From: Gorillibacterium sp.
GTDB taxonomy: Bacteria > Bacillota > Bacilli > Paenibacillales > NBRC-103111
DNA: 8,333 nucleotides
Direction: 5' to 3'
Assembly: GCA_014380705.1 (NCBI GenBank)
Contig: JACMJI010000208.1
Span: 1 to 8,333, forward strand
Each line of letters opens with the position of its first letter. The stretch's first letter is position 1. This document shows, in pieces, positions 6,643 through 8,333 of the stretch. The translations under genes were made by a program, and so were the position numbers. The notes under the pieces are model-generated. The model had not been told where the DNA came from. It saw only the letters and a program-made list of their open reading frames with translations, and made no database searches.

Positions 6643-6700
6643 AGTTCCAAAATGGGAGTTGTCGCCTTATTGTTGTTATCCTCAACGCCAAGAGGGACAG

Positions 6701-8143
6701 TTAGGATGCTGCCTTCTTTGCTCCCATCTGTTTGTTGATTCGATCCACCGCCAGTTTACTCAACGTGTACACCAGACAAGAAATTTCAAAGCCTACTTTG
6801 GCTAAGATTCCACCTCGGTGGCGAATTTGATTCAGTTGGAAAAATTCTTTCAAGTAACCATTCACTCGTTCCACAGCGGTCCGTTTCTTGTACAATTCCT
6901 TGTAGCTGTGGCTTCCTCTCGCTGGCACCGTATACTTGCGAATGTCGGTGTCCAATTTGATCTTGAATACTTTCTGGCAGTCCTCTTCCTTAAATGGACA
7001 CGTTTCGCATTCCTTGGGCCGTGTGTATTTGAGCGTTTCGTATTTCTCATCGAAGCTGTCATAGCTGTAGGCGTATCCGGCTTTACATACGGGGCGGAAG
7101 TGTTCATCTTTCCCCTCGATCGGTTTCTCGTTCCGCTTATTGTAGTCGATCAGAGGCTTCGCCCCTATGGCTCGCACCTGCTTATAAACGGCATCGAAAT
7201 CGTATCCCGCATCGAGCAAAACATGTTCGATATTCAGATAAGGGTGCCGCGATGCCAATGCTTTCAGAAGGGGAATCGACATTTTGCCATCATTCACATG
7301 AGCAGAGGAAAACATCGACATCAGGATATACTGGCTTTTGCAATCCACAGCGAAATGTCCTTTGTAGCCATACCAGAAGATCTTTTTATTGTCTGTGTTT
7401 TTCTTGGTACCCCAAGTCGGATCCAGCGGTGTTTCAGCTTCAATTTCCTCATGGGTTAGCGGCAGCAACTGTTCCAATGTTTTTTCAAATATTGTTTTTT
7501 GCGCTTCGATTTCAGCTTGTTCAAGCAGCCATTGTTCGCGTTCTTCCTTGCTCTTGCGCCCCCGTTTCTTGGGTGTTGCCGACTCGGCAGGAGGCACCTC
7601 TTCCTTAGTTCTAACAGGCAGCAATTCCTGTTGTTCCACCAATGGCTTCTGATGCGCATTCTTTTTTCGGGAACGTCTTTTTGCTGGATTCGCTGCATCT
7701 CTCGCTTCCACATGGGTGGCATCGACGGCTACTTGTGCAACGTCGAGATAGCCTTCTTGATAGGCTTGAACAATAAGGCTGTCGTGGGAATCCTGAAATA
7801 CAGACGACTTCTGCAACTTCCGGATGAGGCGGGAGTAGGCCGCTTCGCTTGGAATGGCATCCGATCCTGTAAATCGGCAGTGATAGCGGAACTCTTCGCT
7901 GGTCTTTAGGCGTGTGACCAAATCTTTAATAAAGGGCATTCTTTCTACGATTCGGATGAAGAGCGAATAAATCATGGCGCGATAATTGAGCGTATCAGGA
8001 GCCCCATGAATCGATTTTTTTGTGACAGCTCGCAGGAAGGGAGTGATGTCCAACGTTTCAAAAATCCAAGCGTATTTCTCATTTGGAGACATTTCCAGCA
8101 GTTGCTCCAAGGAAAATAAACTTTCTTGCCGAATACTATACAT
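6701..8143 (-). CDS. IS1182-family DDE transposase
   Basis: This 480-residue cut-and-paste transposase belongs to the IS1182 group. The N-terminal part (about 1-110) resembles the DUF772/InsH-type transposase N-domain. The RNase H-like catalytic triad is D141 (QVAVDATHVEA), D311 (HVLLDAGYDFD) and E425 (RTAVERVNGYLKE), with YGYKGHFAVD (258-267) typical of the family. A strongly charged insertion (about 152-235) carries a KKRGRKSKEE stretch and a likely coiled segment, and separates the first D from the rest. C353, C379, C382 and C389 could form a metal-binding knuckle. There is no frameshift or internal stop, so the enzyme may be active. The start is supported by a GAAAGG site about 11 bases before the ATG. 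The gene lies alone inside the element. Confidence 0.93.
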   Translation of the reverse strand: MYSIRQESLFSLEQLLEMSPNEKYAWIFETLDITPFLRAVTKKSIHGAPDTLNYRAMIYSLFIRIVERMPFIKDLVTRLKTSEEFRYHCRFTGSDAIPSEAAYSRLIRKLQKSSVFQDSHDSLIVQAYQEGYLDVAQVAVDATHVEARDAANPAKRRSRKKNAHQKPLVEQQELLPVRTKEEVPPAESATPKKRGRKSKEEREQWLLEQAEIEAQKTIFEKTLEQLLPLTHEEIEAETPLDPTWGTKKNTDNKKIFWYGYKGHFAVDCKSQYILMSMFSSAHVNDGKMSIPLLKALASRHPYLNIEHVLLDAGYDFDAVYKQVRAIGAKPLIDYNKRNEKPIEGKDEHFRPVCKAGYAYSYDSFDEKYETLKYTRPKECETCPFKEEDCQKVFKIKLDTDIRKYTVPARGSHSYKELYKKRTAVERVNGYLKEFFQLNQIRHRGGILAKVGFEISCLVYTLSKLAVDRINKQMGAKKAAS

Positions 8144-8197
8144 AGGGAGTCCAACCTTTCTCTGTGTGAAGTAGGGGTACTTAACACTTCGAGATTT

Positions 8198-8217
8198 GGG
8201 GAGGTACTCCTTTTTTA
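8198..8217 (-). repeat. Right terminal inverted repeat of the IS (provisional)
   Basis: Read inward on the minus strand it starts TAAAAAAGG and ends CCCC, matching the left end with one short gap. It contains its own small palindrome GGAGGTACTCC (8200-8210). Confidence 0.5.
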
Positions 8218-8229
8218 GTGCCTAAAAAA
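8211..8229. repeat. Perfect hairpin at the right IS edge
   Basis: TTTTTTAG (8211-8218) is the exact reverse complement of CTAAAAAA (8222-8229), around a TGC loop. The stem spans the proposed IS boundary at 8217/8218. Confidence 0.7.
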
Positions 8230-8247
8230 CTCAGTTACAGCAAGGCT

Positions 8248-8276
8248 TTGGATTTATGAAACTTACTCTCTATAAT
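8248..8276 (+). promoter_or_regulatory. Possible promoter in the right flank
   Basis: A perfect TATAAT (8271-8276) lies 17 bp after TTGGAT (8248-8253), a weak -35. It would drive a gene beyond the right edge. No coding start is seen in the remaining 57 bases. Confidence 0.25.
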
Positions 8277-8333
8277 TGTAAATTGCGGTATCAGCCATAC
8301 TAATCGCCCCAGTTCTGTTTTTATTGTGATAGA

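Larger units (their letters stand above)
6621..8217 (-). mobile_element. IS1182-family insertion sequence, apparently complete
   Basis: A single intact transposase gene is bounded by imperfect terminal inverted repeats that begin with the same nine bases, TAAAAAAGG. This gives an element of about 1.6 kb, within the usual range of the family. No target-site duplication is obvious. An alternative pair of outer repeats (about 6556-6575 and 8301-8323) would give about 1.77 kb, so the boundaries are provisional. The transposase reads leftward, convergent with glnA, and no host gene is visibly interrupted. Confidence 0.6.

Noticed and set aside
6818..7459. 213-codon plus-strand open frame
   Set aside because: It lies wholly antisense to the transposase, whose catalytic residues are intact. 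The product has no recognisable domain, and it is a shadow frame.
6526..8265. TTTCATAATAAATCC (left) and GGATTTATGAAA (right) as outer inverted repeats of the IS
   Set aside because: They sit at different distances from the transposase (about 95 and 35-50 bp outside the proposed ends) and are AT-rich with a three-base gap. They are most likely coincidental.

Overview
The window looks like chromosome from a moderate-GC Bacillota, most likely Paenibacillus or a close relative. The evidence is sequence style only: strong purine-rich ribosome binding sites, sigma-A type promoters, a Bacillus-type GlnR/TnrA operator, a Thermotoga/Bacillota-style DAHP synthase with an N-terminal ferredoxin-like domain, and an IS1182-type transposase of a kind common in Paenibacillaceae. 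No phage, plasmid, CRISPR or defence genes are visible.

Layout, left to right. Positions 1-54 may be the tail of an upstream gene. Positions 153-2378 hold a two-gene, directly abutting two-component system: an OmpR/PhoB-type response regulator and a membrane HAMP histidine kinase, closed by a hairpin terminator at about 2391. Positions 2484-3428 are ispH (last step of the MEP isoprenoid pathway), with its own promoter and a very good terminator. A 328-bp gene-free stretch follows. It contains a diverged 62-64-bp tandem duplication carrying a palindrome, a strong promoter overlapping a hairpin and T-tract, and a leader with three 8-bp repeats. It leads into a type I-beta DAHP synthase (aroF, first step of the shikimate pathway) at 3757-4815.

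Further on, a promoter region with one perfect GlnR/TnrA box and a second degenerate box over the -35 leads into a glutamine synthetase (5093-6517). That enzyme resembles the enterobacterial GSI-beta subtype rather than the usual Bacillus GSI-alpha, and there is no glnR gene beside it. The right quarter is an apparently intact IS1182-family insertion sequence on the minus strand, convergent with glnA. Its exact ends are ambiguous.

Apart from the IS, all genes read rightward and appear to be separate transcription units: signalling, isoprenoid synthesis, aromatic amino acid synthesis and nitrogen assimilation. I see no previously undescribed multi-gene system. The points most worth a second look are regulatory: nitrogen control of a stand-alone GSI-beta, the duplicated palindromic region ahead of aroF, and the hairpin-flanked ends of the IS.
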